Assembly (NCBI GenBank): GCA_900545245.1 | Contig: UQYV01000001.1 | Location: forward strand, 1-64,000 | Length of the DNA: 64,000 nucleotides | Direction of reading: 5' to 3' | Origin: an uncultured Bacteroidales bacterium | GTDB taxonomy: Bacteria > Bacteroidota > Bacteroidia > Bacteroidales > UBA932 | Shown here: in pieces, positions 9,015 through 17,842 of the stretch | Layout of the letters: each line of letters begins with the position of its first letter | How positions within the stretch are numbered: the stretch's first letter is position 1 | Notes under the pieces: model-generated | Database searches by the model: none | Told to the model about the DNA's origin: nothing | The model's input: the letters and a program-made list of their open reading frames with translations, nothing else | Position numbers and translations under genes: made by a program

Positions 9015-9056
9015 TCAAGTTTCGCAAGTGCGATTTAGAATACCTGCGAAACTTGA
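9015..9056. repeat. 12-bp perfect inverted repeat between gyrA and the TPR gene
   Basis: TCAAGTTTCGCA (9015-9026) and TGCGAAACTTGA (9045-9056) pair perfectly around an 18-base loop. It lacks a U-tract, so it is not an ordinary terminator. It shares TTCGCAAG, TTAGAATAC and TGCGAA with the hairpin in the gyrA leader and lies 38 bases before the next start codon. Confidence 0.75.
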
Positions 9057-9093
9057 ATTATTGAATAATATAACACATCAAAATTTGAATATC

Positions 9094-10455
9094 ATGAAGA
9101 AGACTTTAATCGCATTGACAGTTCTGCTTTCGTCAGCAATGATTGCAACTGCACAGCAGAAGTCACCCGAGGCGCTGCGTTCAGCCGTAGAAAAGGCTGA
9201 AACTGCCGCAGAGAATCCTAAGAAGGCAGGTAAACCTGACACTTGGATGAAGATAGGAAAGGCATACGTCGAGGCCTACAACGGCCCGGTGGGACAACTC
9301 TGGCTTGGAGCTTCCCAGGCTGAACTTCAACTCGTTACGGGGAACGCACAGCCGCTTTCTGTCGAGACTGTTGACCTTGGCGGCACTCCTTGCCAGAAGC
9401 AGGTGTTTGCAGACAAGGATCTCTACTTCAATCAGAATGGTCAGCTCGTTCTTATCAATGTCACGAAGCCTGTCTATGAGGACGCGCTTGCAAAGGCACT
9501 TGAGGCATACGCAAAGGCAGGCGAGCTTGATGTGGCCGGCAAAAAGACAAAGCCGATCGTTGCAGCTCTTGACGACATCGCCGCTAAGTACCTTAACGAC
9601 GGTATGAACGCCTACACGCTCGGCGAACTTAAGGAGGCCAGTTTCGATTTCGAGAATGCTGCGAGGGCAGCATCAACTGCCCCTTCCAATCGCCTTGACA
9701 CCACTGCCGTCTACAATGCCGGCTTCACTTCATGGGCATACGCCAACCAGCTTGCAGCCACGGACTCTCTTGCTGCCGTTGCAGAATATCAGCGTGCAAA
9801 GGGTTTCTTCGAGTCATGCCTTGCCGCGAAGTACTATTACGAGGGCGGTGAGGTGTTTGCGAAACTCCACGACATCTACAATAAGATCGGAGAAAAAGAT
9901 GCCGCACGCGAGATTCTTGAGGCTGGATTCCAGCAGTTCCCTGACAGTCAGAGCATTCTCATTTCGCTCATCAACTTCTACATCGAGAACAAGGAAGATC
10001 CGAACAAGCTCTTCACTCTCATCGATGCGGCAATCCAGAACGAGCCTAACAATGCTTCCCTCTATTATGTGAAGGGCAACATCTACAACGAGCTCGGCGA
10101 TAAGGTTTCCGCCAAGGAGTCCTACTACAAATGCGCTGAAATCAATCCTGACTACGAGTACGGCTACATCGGAGCCGGCATCATGTACTACAACGATGCC
10201 GTAACCCTTTCCGAGAAGGCATCCAACGAGATGGACGACAAGAAGTACGAGGAACTCGTCTCCCAGTTTGAGCAGTGCCTCAAGGAAGCCATCGAGCCGT
10301 TCGAGAAGGCATACGCCATATCAAAGGACGAGAGCATCAAGAACAACGTCGCCCTCTACCTCAAGAACATCTACTACCGTTTCGTCTCCCAGGGAGCTGA
10401 GTATGAGGCAGCCTACAAGAAGTACGACGAAATCGTAAAAAACAGCCAGCAGTAA
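9094..10455 (+). CDS. Exported TPR-repeat protein
   Basis: The 453-residue product has a signal peptide (MKKTLIALTVLLSSAMIATA) followed by alpha-helical, Ala/Glu/Tyr-rich sequence. Tetratricopeptide repeats are recognisable in the middle and C-terminal half ('ASLYYVKGNIYNELGDKVSAKESYYKCAEINPD', split here as two helices of one repeat). Such proteins are usually periplasmic scaffolds for protein complexes; no enzymatic motif is visible. The ATG at 9094 is chosen because the signal peptide starts there, although the frame is open from 9007. A hairpin related to the one before gyrA lies in its upstream region, suggesting shared post-transcriptional control. A strong terminator follows. Confidence 0.8.
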   Translation: MKKTLIALTVLLSSAMIATAQQKSPEALRSAVEKAETAAENPKKAGKPDTWMKIGKAYVEAYNGPVGQLWLGASQAELQLVTGNAQPLSVETVDLGGTPCQKQVFADKDLYFNQNGQLVLINVTKPVYEDALAKALEAYAKAGELDVAGKKTKPIVAALDDIAAKYLNDGMNAYTLGELKEASFDFENAARAASTAPSNRLDTTAVYNAGFTSWAYANQLAATDSLAAVAEYQRAKGFFESCLAAKYYYEGGEVFAKLHDIYNKIGEKDAAREILEAGFQQFPDSQSILISLINFYIENKEDPNKLFTLIDAAIQNEPNNASLYYVKGNIYNELGDKVSAKESYYKCAEINPDYEYGYIGAGIMYYNDAVTLSEKASNEMDDKKYEELVSQFEQCLKEAIEPFEKAYAISKDESIKNNVALYLKNIYYRFVSQGAEYEAAYKKYDEIVKNSQQ

Positions 10456-10489
10456 AATCCGCCAGATAAGCGGACTGCTCCGTTACACG

Positions 10490-10526
10490 AAAGCCCCTGA
10501 ACCTCCGCAACCGGTTCAGGGGCTTT
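10490..10526 (+). terminator. Hairpin terminator after the TPR gene
   Basis: AAAGCCCCTGAACC (10490-10503) pairs with GGTTCAGGGGCTTT (10513-10526) around a 9-base loop. The stem is 14 bp and perfect. Its A-run and T-run ends suit termination from either side, between convergent genes. Confidence 0.88.
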
Positions 10527-10574
10527 AGTGTGTGGTCATTTTAGGCGATTTTGTTTGATTCAGCAGATTCGCCG

Positions 10575-11510
10575 CTATTCGCCGTCGAACGCCTTGACGA
10601 TCTTTGTTACCAGCGGATGCCGCACAATGTCAGCATTGGTGAAAGTGATGCAGGCAATGCCCTTGATGCCTTCCACGAGTTTCATCCCGCGCAGCAGTCC
10701 GCTGTCGGACTTATTGGGCAGGTCTACCTGCGAGGCGTCGCCGGTGACGATAAACTTCGCATCACGGCCCATTCGGGTGAGGAACATCTTTAGCTGTCCG
10801 AGATTGGTGTTCTGGGCCTCGTCGAGAATCACGCAGGCACGATCGAGGGTGCGTCCTCGCATGTAGGCGAGCGGCGCAATCTGAATTGTTCCGTCAGCGA
10901 TGAATTCCTGTAGCTTCTTCGGAGGAATCATATCTCCGAGAGCGTCATAGAGTGGCTGGAGATATGGGTCGAGCTTGTCCTTGAGGTCTCCCGGCAAAAA
11001 TCCGAGTCTCTCCCCGGCTTCCACCGCCGGTCTCGTAAGTATAATCCTCTTCACCTCGCGGTTCTTCAGCGCCCTCACTGCCAAAGCGATGGCGACATAG
11101 GTTTTTCCCGTTCCGGCAGGCCCTACTGCAAAGATGAGGTCATTCTCGAAATATGCCTTCACCATCTTCTCCTGCGTGACGTTCCGTGCCTTAATCGGCT
11201 TTCCGTCGTTTCCGAACACAATCGGCGCATCCGAGTGCATAATGAATTCCTCTGCGGCATTCCCGCCCTCGAACAGTTCCTCCACATCATAAGCCGAGAG
11301 CGACCTCTTGTGCATTCTTTTCTCAATCAGCATGCTGATTTTTTCGTTGAACCCGATGATGTCGTCCTGCGCCCCGTCCAGAAGCAGCTCATTTCCCCGG
11401 GCCACCACCTTTAGCTTAGGAAAATAAGCGCAAAGCGCCTCCAAAAGCCTGTTTGCCGGCCCGTAAATTTCAATCGGGTCTATCGCGTCAAGTGTAAGTG
11501 TCTTTTTCAT
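10575..11510 (-). CDS. PhoH family ATPase
   Basis: The protein has 311 residues, normal for bacterial PhoH-like proteins (cytoplasmic P-loop ATPases tied to RNA metabolism and stress). Walker A is 'GPAGTGKT' near residue 135, Walker B is 'ACVILDEAQN', and 'TRPAVEAGERLGFLPGD' is the usual family signature. The N-terminal ~100 residues form the KH-like PhoH N-domain. The ATG at 11510 is chosen because the frame upstream to 11633 overlaps the DUF389 gene and encodes unlikely sequence. The two genes are co-directional, with 20 bp between them. Confidence 0.92.
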   Translation of the reverse strand: MKKTLTLDAIDPIEIYGPANRLLEALCAYFPKLKVVARGNELLLDGAQDDIIGFNEKISMLIEKRMHKRSLSAYDVEELFEGGNAAEEFIMHSDAPIVFGNDGKPIKARNVTQEKMVKAYFENDLIFAVGPAGTGKTYVAIALAVRALKNREVKRIILTRPAVEAGERLGFLPGDLKDKLDPYLQPLYDALGDMIPPKKLQEFIADGTIQIAPLAYMRGRTLDRACVILDEAQNTNLGQLKMFLTRMGRDAKFIVTGDASQVDLPNKSDSGLLRGMKLVEGIKGIACITFTNADIVRHPLVTKIVKAFDGE

Positions 11511-11530
11511 GCGCCGCAAAAAATAGCGAT

Positions 11531-12916
11531 TTATTTGCCGATGTGGCTTTTCCTTGTTCCCTTTGACTGGTGAACTGCCGGCGCGTCCTCGATGAACTCG
11601 ACGTTGTCGCTGTTCAGCCTGATGCCCAGCCACTTGGTGAACTTTTCCTTTTCCACGGACGTCATAGCCTTGCTGGTCTTTGCCACGACGATAATCCTTT
11701 TGTCGACATGCAGGCTGTCCGCAGTCACTCCTGCACCGTCACCGATGCTGAGTTCTGTAATCTCCGGCCAGGAATTTATGGCCTCGCGTGTCACCTGGCT
11801 GTACGGAATCTCGTTCTTCTTGATCAGTTCTATCTCCGCTTCAAGCCTCTTGATCTCGTTGTCGCGGCGGTTTATCTCGCTGTCGGTGCGTGCGTAGATG
11901 CCCTGAAGAAGCTCCTTCTCCACCTTGCTCTGTCCGTTAGTGTGCTCATTGACGACCACCTGCTCCTGCTTGAGGCCGGCAGCCTTCGCGAGTTCGTAGA
12001 GATTGTTGCGCTCGACTGCGGAAAGTTCCTCGCCCGTTATGAACAGTTCGACCCGACCTCCATCTTCGTGGCTTATCTTATAGTCGTAGATGATGGAATT
12101 GCCGAGAGACTTGTTCTGTTGGACGAACCCGATGGCCTTGTCTTCGAAGTTGTTGTTCTTTATGAGAGTCACTGCAGACCAGATGCTCGGGACAATGAAT
12201 ATGACCATCACCACTGCAATAATCCACTTGGTCCGCTTCTCCGTCTTGCTGTCGCTGAACTTCATCACATTGAAGCCGAGAACTTTGGTCGCGAGGTAGG
12301 TGGCGAGGGCGATGAACACGCAGTTGATAAAGAAGAGGTAGAGAGCGCCGAAGAAATAGCTCATGTTGCCGTTCGCGAGACCATATCCTGCCGTACACAT
12401 CGGAGGCATGAGAGCTGTCGCTATGGCCACTCCGGAGAACACCGTGCCCTTTTCCTTGCGGCATTGCTCGAATATTCCGGCGCAGCCTCCGAATAGAGCG
12501 ATGAGCACGTCATAAATCGTAGGGTTTGTCCTCGCCAGAAGCTCGGTCGGGTTGCTGAGGTTCAGAGGGGTGATGAGAAAGTAGAGGCATGAGGCCACGA
12601 GAGCGATTCCCATCATCGTGAGGAGGTTCTTTCCCGAGTCCCTGAAAAGCTTTATGTCGTTGATTCCCAATGAAAGACCTATTCCGAAGATAGGACCCAT
12701 CAGCGGTGATATGAGCATGGCTCCGATGATGACAGGAATCGAGTTGATGTTGAGCCCGATGGATGCGATGATTATCGAGAACGCGAGAATCCATGCGTTC
12801 GGTCCCTTGAAGTAAATGTTCGACCTTATCGACTGCTCGGCCGCGGCCGTGTCCATATGTCCGGACAAATCCACTATGTCTTTGAAGAAATGTCCAACCT
12901 TACCGAAAAATTTCAT
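11531..12916 (-). CDS. DUF389 family membrane protein
   Basis: The 461-residue protein has a short N-terminal amphipathic segment and about six transmembrane helices between residues 40 and 265. The family signature 'IGLNINSIPVIIGAMLISPLMGPI' spans parts of helices 1-2 and 'ATALMPPMCTAGYGLANGN' follows. A soluble, partly coiled-coil C-terminal domain of about 190 residues follows, with 'RRDNEIKRLEAEIELIKK'. The family's function is not established. It lies directly upstream of phoH and is divergent from the SPOR lipoprotein operon. Confidence 0.85.
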   Translation of the reverse strand: MKFFGKVGHFFKDIVDLSGHMDTAAAEQSIRSNIYFKGPNAWILAFSIIIASIGLNINSIPVIIGAMLISPLMGPIFGIGLSLGINDIKLFRDSGKNLLTMMGIALVASCLYFLITPLNLSNPTELLARTNPTIYDVLIALFGGCAGIFEQCRKEKGTVFSGVAIATALMPPMCTAGYGLANGNMSYFFGALYLFFINCVFIALATYLATKVLGFNVMKFSDSKTEKRTKWIIAVVMVIFIVPSIWSAVTLIKNNNFEDKAIGFVQQNKSLGNSIIYDYKISHEDGGRVELFITGEELSAVERNNLYELAKAAGLKQEQVVVNEHTNGQSKVEKELLQGIYARTDSEINRRDNEIKRLEAEIELIKKNEIPYSQVTREAINSWPEITELSIGDGAGVTADSLHVDKRIIVVAKTSKAMTSVEKEKFTKWLGIRLNSDNVEFIEDAPAVHQSKGTRKSHIGK

Positions 12917-12969
12917 ATATACCTATGTTAAATTATAGATTTTTGAAACACTATGTCGTAAACAGACTG

Positions 12970-12977
12970 CAAATATA
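12970..12977 (-). promoter_or_regulatory. -7 box for the DUF389 gene
   Basis: Minus-strand TATATTTG lies about 54 bases before the DUF389 start. I see no good -33 TTTG at the standard distance. Confidence 0.45.
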
Positions 12978-12990
12978 TGGATTTTTATCC

Positions 12991-12998
12991 TAAATTTG
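12991..12998 (+). promoter_or_regulatory. -7 box for the SPOR lipoprotein operon
   Basis: TAAATTTG at 12991-12998 matches the -7 consensus and would give a leader of about 100 bases that contains the 11-bp tandem array. Confidence 0.5.
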
Positions 12999-13034
12999 CA
13001 GATTGCTTTGAACGTGTCATCCCGAGGATGCGCG

Positions 13035-13100
13035 AAACTGTGTACAAACTGTGTACAAACTGCGTCGAAACAGTGTCCAAGCAATGTCGAAAAGTTGATG
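13035..13100 (+). repeat. Six tandem 11-bp units in the SPOR-lipoprotein leader
   Basis: Reading in steps of 11 from 13035 gives AAACTGTGTAC twice, then AAACTGCGTCG, AAACAGTGTCC, AAGCAATGTCG and AAAAGTTGATG. Units decay toward the gene and end four bases before the chosen ATG at 13104. The spacing is close to one DNA helical turn. Confidence 0.8.
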
Positions 13101-13103
13101 AAT

Positions 13104-13625
13104 ATGAAAAGAACTGCCATTTTTGCCTTGACTGCCGCCACCTTACTCGTCTGTGGTTGTGACTTTTTCCGCGGGCTCGCCGGAAGGCCGACAAGCGCGG
13201 AGATAGCCGAGAAACGTGTCGCCGTAGAAGCTGTGAAGGCGGAGGCCGCTGCCCGTGAGCAGGCACGCCTGGATTCACTGCGCATTGTGGAGGAGGCTGC
13301 GGCGGATTCTCTTGCCGCCCTGTCGAAGCTTGAGACTTTGAATGCAAAGGTTCTTGCTGTTTCAGAAATAGGTGCAGTGTATGGTGATCTCTGCCGAGGT
13401 TATAGCATAATTGTCGGTTCTTTCAAATCCGTTTCGAATGCCGGGAGAATGGCTGCAAAAGTGGCGGATGAGGGATATGCTTCTTCGGTGCTGAGGTTCA
13501 GCAACGGAATGGCTGCAGTGGCTGTGGAGCCGAGGACAAAGATCGCCGATGCCGTCAGGGTATACGAAAAAGTAAAATCAGAAAAATTCTGTCCGGATGA
13601 TGCGTGGATACTCAGCAACAATTAA
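13104..13625 (+). CDS. SPOR-domain lipoprotein
   Basis: The 173-residue protein has a lipoprotein signal with lipobox LVCGC (Cys at about residue 18). An Ala/Glu-rich helical stretch (about 30-80) follows, and the C-terminus is a SPOR domain ('YSIIVGSFKSVSNAGRMAAKV', with later 'NGMAAVAV'). SPOR domains bind denuded peptidoglycan glycans at division sites. The ATG at 13104 is chosen for the signal peptide; an ATG at 13098 is the alternative, and the frame is open from 12996. One base separates its stop from the next gene, so it probably heads an operon with the M28-like gene and leuS. An 11-bp tandem repeat occupies its leader. Confidence 0.82.
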   Translation: MKRTAIFALTAATLLVCGCDFFRGLAGRPTSAEIAEKRVAVEAVKAEAAAREQARLDSLRIVEEAAADSLAALSKLETLNAKVLAVSEIGAVYGDLCRGYSIIVGSFKSVSNAGRMAAKVADEGYASSVLRFSNGMAAVAVEPRTKIADAVRVYEKVKSEKFCPDDAWILSNN

Positions 13626-13626
13626 T

Positions 13627-15036
13627 ATGAAGGCAAAGCTGCCGAACTTCGGCTGGACAACTGTTTTTATGGTTCTTGCCGTGTTTGCCATGCTTTCTCT
13701 CTCATTTCCGGCCTTTGCCCAGTACCGGACTGAAACCGGCTCGTACGAGGAGCTTTATGACAGCGAGACCACAGCCGCGCTGCGCCACCACATCCGCTCG
13801 CTCAGCTCCGCCGACACAGAAGGGCGTGCACCGGGTTCTGATGGGGAGAAGGCAGCCGCAGAATATGTGGCCAAGGTACTGTCTTCCAAGGGTATCGAGA
13901 TGCTTGACTTTTCTGCGGGAAACACATTCGGGGTAACACTCGAAAGCGGGGACACCCTCACTTCACGCAATGTCATCGGCTACATTCAAGGCAGCGATCC
14001 CAAGCTCCGCGACCATTATGTAGTGATAGGTGCACGTCTCGACAACCTCGGCTCTGACAACTACACCGTCGACGGTGTCGCTGTGGAACGAATCTACTAC
14101 GGTGCGAACGGCAACGCTTCCGGTCTCGCGATGATGCTTGAACTCGCAGGGATGCTGTCGCATAACTCCTTTTCACTGAAACGCTCCGTCATTTTCATCG
14201 CCTTCGGAGCCTCCACGCGGACATACGCGGGGGCATGGTATTTTCTGAACAGGGCATTCTCCGAGACGGCGAATATCGACGCGATGATAAACCTCGACTG
14301 CATAGGCTGCGGAAACAACGGTTTTTATGCCTACACGGCTTCAAATGCCGACATGAACACGCTCTTGCGCAGCCTTGAGGGGGACCTTCTTCCGATACGC
14401 CCTGAACTTACCTCCGCCGAGACCTACCCATCGGACCATAGGGCGTTCTATGCCAAGGAGATACCATCCGTATGTTTCACGACCGGCAAATATCCGGAGC
14501 ATGGCACGGAGCGCGACACGGAGGCAATAATCGACTATCCGTCAATGGAAAGGATACTCGAATATCTCTATGACTTCTCGACGACTCTCGCCAACACCGG
14601 CATACGCCCTTCTTTCTACGAGAAGGTGACTGCCCCGAAGAGGAACGGCGTTGACTATGACGGCGTTATGCCTTACTACGAGTGCGACCGTCGCCCTACT
14701 TTCCTTGGCAGCGCAGACCCGAGGCAGTTCCTGTCAAAGTGGGTGTATCAATACCTGAAGTATCCCTCGGCGTCTGTCCGAAACGGCGTACAGGGCACGG
14801 TGATGGTGGATTTCATCATTGAGAAAGACGGGCAGATTACAAACGTGAAGGTTTCGCGTTCTGTCAGCGAAGAGCTTGACGCCGAAGCCGTCAAGGTCAT
14901 TTCCGCTTCCCCGAAATGGAAACCGGGGCGCGTGGACGGCAACAAGGTCCGCTGCTCGATGACTCTTCCTGTCGAATTCCGGCTTGAGAAGAACAGCAAG
15001 GGCGGATTCGGGGTGAACAACATAAGGGTTAGGTAG
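13627..15036 (+). CDS. M28-peptidase-like protein with lost metal ligands, fused to a TonB-C-like domain
   Basis: The 469-residue protein has a signal peptide (to about residue 31), an M28 aminopeptidase fold (about 50-325) and a C-terminal domain resembling TonB_C (about 368-455, 'VQGTVMVDFIIEKDGQITNV'). In active M28 enzymes the zinc site uses His in 'AHxD', Asp in 'GADDNASG', Glu-Glu, Asp in 'NxDMxG' and a late His. Here these read GARLD (Arg137), GANGNASG (Gly162 for the bridging Asp) and GASTRTYAG (Ser-Thr for Glu-Glu); Asp224 survives in NLDCIG, and the late His appears displaced (PEHGTE). The fold framework is kept, so it is probably a non-catalytic, binding protein of the envelope. 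It follows the SPOR gene by one base and precedes leuS by 30. Confidence 0.78.
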   Translation: MKAKLPNFGWTTVFMVLAVFAMLSLSFPAFAQYRTETGSYEELYDSETTAALRHHIRSLSSADTEGRAPGSDGEKAAAEYVAKVLSSKGIEMLDFSAGNTFGVTLESGDTLTSRNVIGYIQGSDPKLRDHYVVIGARLDNLGSDNYTVDGVAVERIYYGANGNASGLAMMLELAGMLSHNSFSLKRSVIFIAFGASTRTYAGAWYFLNRAFSETANIDAMINLDCIGCGNNGFYAYTASNADMNTLLRSLEGDLLPIRPELTSAETYPSDHRAFYAKEIPSVCFTTGKYPEHGTERDTEAIIDYPSMERILEYLYDFSTTLANTGIRPSFYEKVTAPKRNGVDYDGVMPYYECDRRPTFLGSADPRQFLSKWVYQYLKYPSASVRNGVQGTVMVDFIIEKDGQITNVKVSRSVSEELDAEAVKVISASPKWKPGRVDGNKVRCSMTLPVEFRLEKNSKGGFGVNNIRVR

Positions 15037-15066
15037 TTGAATTGAATATAAAAAGGCATTAAATAT

Positions 15067-17835
15067 ATGGCAGATTACAATTTTAGAGAGATTGAGACAC
15101 GTTGGCAGGCCTACTGGGCTGAAAACCATACGTTTGAGGCTCAGACCGACCCAACGAAACCGAAATATTACGTCCTTGACATGTTTCCTTATCCTTCAGG
15201 TGCGGGACTTCATGTGGGGCACCCGCTTGGCTACATCGCGAGCGACATCTACAGCCGCTACAAGCGTCTGCGCGGATTCAATGTCCTTCACCCTATGGGC
15301 TACGATGCGTTCGGCCTCCCTGCCGAGCAGTATGCCATCCAGACCGGAAAGCATCCGGAGGAAACTACGGAAAAGAACATAGCCCGTTATCGGGAGCAGC
15401 TCGACCGCATAGGCTTCTCATACGATTGGTCTCGAGAAATCCGTACCTGTGACCCTGACTACTACAAGTGGACTCAATGGGCTTTCCTCAAGATGTTCGG
15501 CAGCTGGTATGACAACGACCTTCAGAAGGCGCGTCCGATAGAGGAACTTGAGGCTGCATTTGCCGCAGGCGGCAGCGAGTCCGTCAATGCGGCATGCTCT
15601 GAACATGAGCCTTTTACAGCGGAGCAGTGGAATGCCTTTGACGAAAGACAGAAGGCCGCGGCCCTGATGAACTGGCGCATCGCATATCAGGGTGAAACGT
15701 CCGTCAACTGGTGTCCGAAGCTCGGAACAGTCCTCGCCAACGACGAAGTCAAGGAGGGCTACTCGGTGCGCGGGGGACACCCGGTTGAGCAGAAGAAGAT
15801 GACTCAGTGGCAGCTCCGGGTTTCTGCTTATGCCGGAAGGCTTCTCGACGATCTTGAATCTCTCGACTGGACCGACTCGCTGAAGGATATGCAGCGCAAC
15901 TGGATTGGCCGGAGTCAGGGCTGCGAAATGGTCTTCAAGACTTATAATGGCGAAAAGGAATATGACGTGACGATTTTCACCACTCGTGCGGACACTGTTT
16001 TCGGAGTCACCTTCCTCGTGCTTGCTCCGGAGAGTGACTGGGTGGAGAAACTCACTGCCACTGACAGAAAGGCCGAGGTTGAGGCCTATCTCGCGCAAGC
16101 ACGCAAGAAGACTGAGCGTGAGCGCATTTCACAGACCAAGACAGTCGCCGGCGTGTTCTCCGGTTCTTATGCGGTGAACCCTCTCACGGGAGAGAAGGTG
16201 CCGGTGTGGATTTCCGAATATGTGCTCTCCGGCTACGGCACGGGTGCAATTATGGCTGTGCCTGCCCATGACAGCCGCGACTATGCCTTTGCAAAGGCAT
16301 TCAACCTTCCGATTATCCCTCTTATCGAAGGCTGCGACATCAGCGAAAGTAGTTTCGATGCCAAGGAGGGCACAATGTGCAACTCCGGTTTCCTTAATGG
16401 AATGAGCGTTAAGGAGGCCATTCCTGCTGCGATTGACTACGTGGAAAGCCATGGTCTCGGACACAGAAAGATAAACTACCGTCTGCGTGATGCCATCTTC
16501 TCCCGCCAGCGCTACTGGGGAGAGCCGTTCCCGATTTGCTACAAGGACGGCATTGCCACCCCGCTTCCTGAAGACAAGCTTCCGCTTCGCCTTCCTGAGA
16601 TTGACAAATATCTTCCGACCGAGACGGGAGAGCCTCCTCTTGCACGTGCTAAGGACTGGAACTATGAAGGCAATCCTCTTGAAACCAGCACGATGCCCGG
16701 TTTTGCCGGCAGCAGCGCCTACTACCTGCGCTATATGGATCCACACAATCCGGACGCTCTCGTGAGCCGCGAGGCAGACGAATATTGGCGCAACGTCGAC
16801 CTCTACATCGGAGGCACCGAGCATGCCACAGGGCACCTCATCTATTCCCGTTTCTGGAACAAATTCCTCTACGACCTTGGTTATGTCTGCGAAAAAGAAC
16901 CATTCCGTAGGCTCATAAACCAGGGCATGATTCAGGGCCGCTCGAACTTCGTCTACAGAATCATAGGAACAAACACATTCGTATCCTGCGGACTGAAAGA
17001 TAAATACGAGACGACCGAAATCCACGTCGATGTGAACATCGTGAACAACGATCGTCTCGACACTGAGGCTTTCCGCCGTTGGATGCCTGACTTCGCGGAC
17101 GCTGAGTTCATACTCGAGAACGGCGAGTACATCTGTGGCTGGGCCATCGAGAAGATGAGCAAGTCGATGTTCAATGTTGTGAACCCGGATATGGTTTGCG
17201 ACAGTTACGGCGCCGACACCCTGCGCCTCTACGAGATGTTCCTCGGTCCTCTCGAACAGAGCAAACCTTGGGACACCAAGGGAATCGACGGCGTCCACCG
17301 CTTCCTGAAGAAGGTCTGGAGACTTTTCTACGACCGTGACGGGCTCATCCTGACGGACAAAAAGGCGACTCCGGCGGAGCTCAAATCTCTCCACAAACTC
17401 ATCGGAAAAGTCACGGCCGACATTGAGGCATTCTCCTACAACACAGCGATTTCCGCATTTATGATTGCTGTGAACGAGCTCACCGAGCTGGGCTGCAACA
17501 CCCGCGAAGTTCTTGATCCACTCGTGGTGCTTCTCAGCCCGTTCGCACCTCACATCGCCGAGGAACTCTGGCGAGCTTCGGGACACATCGACACGATAAC
17601 TTGGGCAAAATGGCCTGAATATGACGAGTCTCTCACAGTGGAACAAAACTGCACCTATGCGGTTTCATTCAACGGAAAGACCCGTTTCACTCTTGACCTT
17701 CCGAAGGCTATGCCTAAGGAAGAAGTCGAGGCAACCGTACGCGCAAACGCTCAAACAGCGAAATATGTAGCCGGAGGCAATATCCTTAAGATGATTGTAG
17801 TTCCGGGAAAAATAGTTAACGTAGTGGTAAAATAA
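15067..17835 (+). CDS. leuS: Leucyl-tRNA synthetase
   Basis: At 922 residues this is a full-length class I leucyl-tRNA synthetase, which charges tRNA-Leu. The HIGH-type signature is in 'PYPSGAGLHVGHPLGY' near residue 40 and the KMSKS loop is 'EKMSKSMFN' near residue 697. Between them lies the CP1 editing domain with 'FTTRADTVFGVTFLVLAPE' and the threonine-rich editing site. The C-terminal anticodon-binding domain ends 'IVVPGKIVNVVVK'. The gene sits 30 bp after the M28-like gene and 7 bp before the first YitT-family gene. Confidence 0.97.
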   Translation: MADYNFREIETRWQAYWAENHTFEAQTDPTKPKYYVLDMFPYPSGAGLHVGHPLGYIASDIYSRYKRLRGFNVLHPMGYDAFGLPAEQYAIQTGKHPEETTEKNIARYREQLDRIGFSYDWSREIRTCDPDYYKWTQWAFLKMFGSWYDNDLQKARPIEELEAAFAAGGSESVNAACSEHEPFTAEQWNAFDERQKAAALMNWRIAYQGETSVNWCPKLGTVLANDEVKEGYSVRGGHPVEQKKMTQWQLRVSAYAGRLLDDLESLDWTDSLKDMQRNWIGRSQGCEMVFKTYNGEKEYDVTIFTTRADTVFGVTFLVLAPESDWVEKLTATDRKAEVEAYLAQARKKTERERISQTKTVAGVFSGSYAVNPLTGEKVPVWISEYVLSGYGTGAIMAVPAHDSRDYAFAKAFNLPIIPLIEGCDISESSFDAKEGTMCNSGFLNGMSVKEAIPAAIDYVESHGLGHRKINYRLRDAIFSRQRYWGEPFPICYKDGIATPLPEDKLPLRLPEIDKYLPTETGEPPLARAKDWNYEGNPLETSTMPGFAGSSAYYLRYMDPHNPDALVSREADEYWRNVDLYIGGTEHATGHLIYSRFWNKFLYDLGYVCEKEPFRRLINQGMIQGRSNFVYRIIGTNTFVSCGLKDKYETTEIHVDVNIVNNDRLDTEAFRRWMPDFADAEFILENGEYICGWAIEKMSKSMFNVVNPDMVCDSYGADTLRLYEMFLGPLEQSKPWDTKGIDGVHRFLKKVWRLFYDRDGLILTDKKATPAELKSLHKLIGKVTADIEAFSYNTAISAFMIAVNELTELGCNTREVLDPLVVLLSPFAPHIAEELWRASGHIDTITWAKWPEYDESLTVEQNCTYAVSFNGKTRFTLDLPKAMPKEEVEATVRANAQTAKYVAGGNILKMIVVPGKIVNVVVK

Positions 17836-17842
17836 ATCTCCT

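Noticed and set aside
13035..13100. Possible CRISPR-like array
   Set aside because: Units are contiguous 11-mers without spacers, and no cas gene is present.
16129..17646. A 505-codon open frame on the minus strand opposite leuS
   Set aside because: It is a shadow of the certain leuS gene and shows no recognisable domain.
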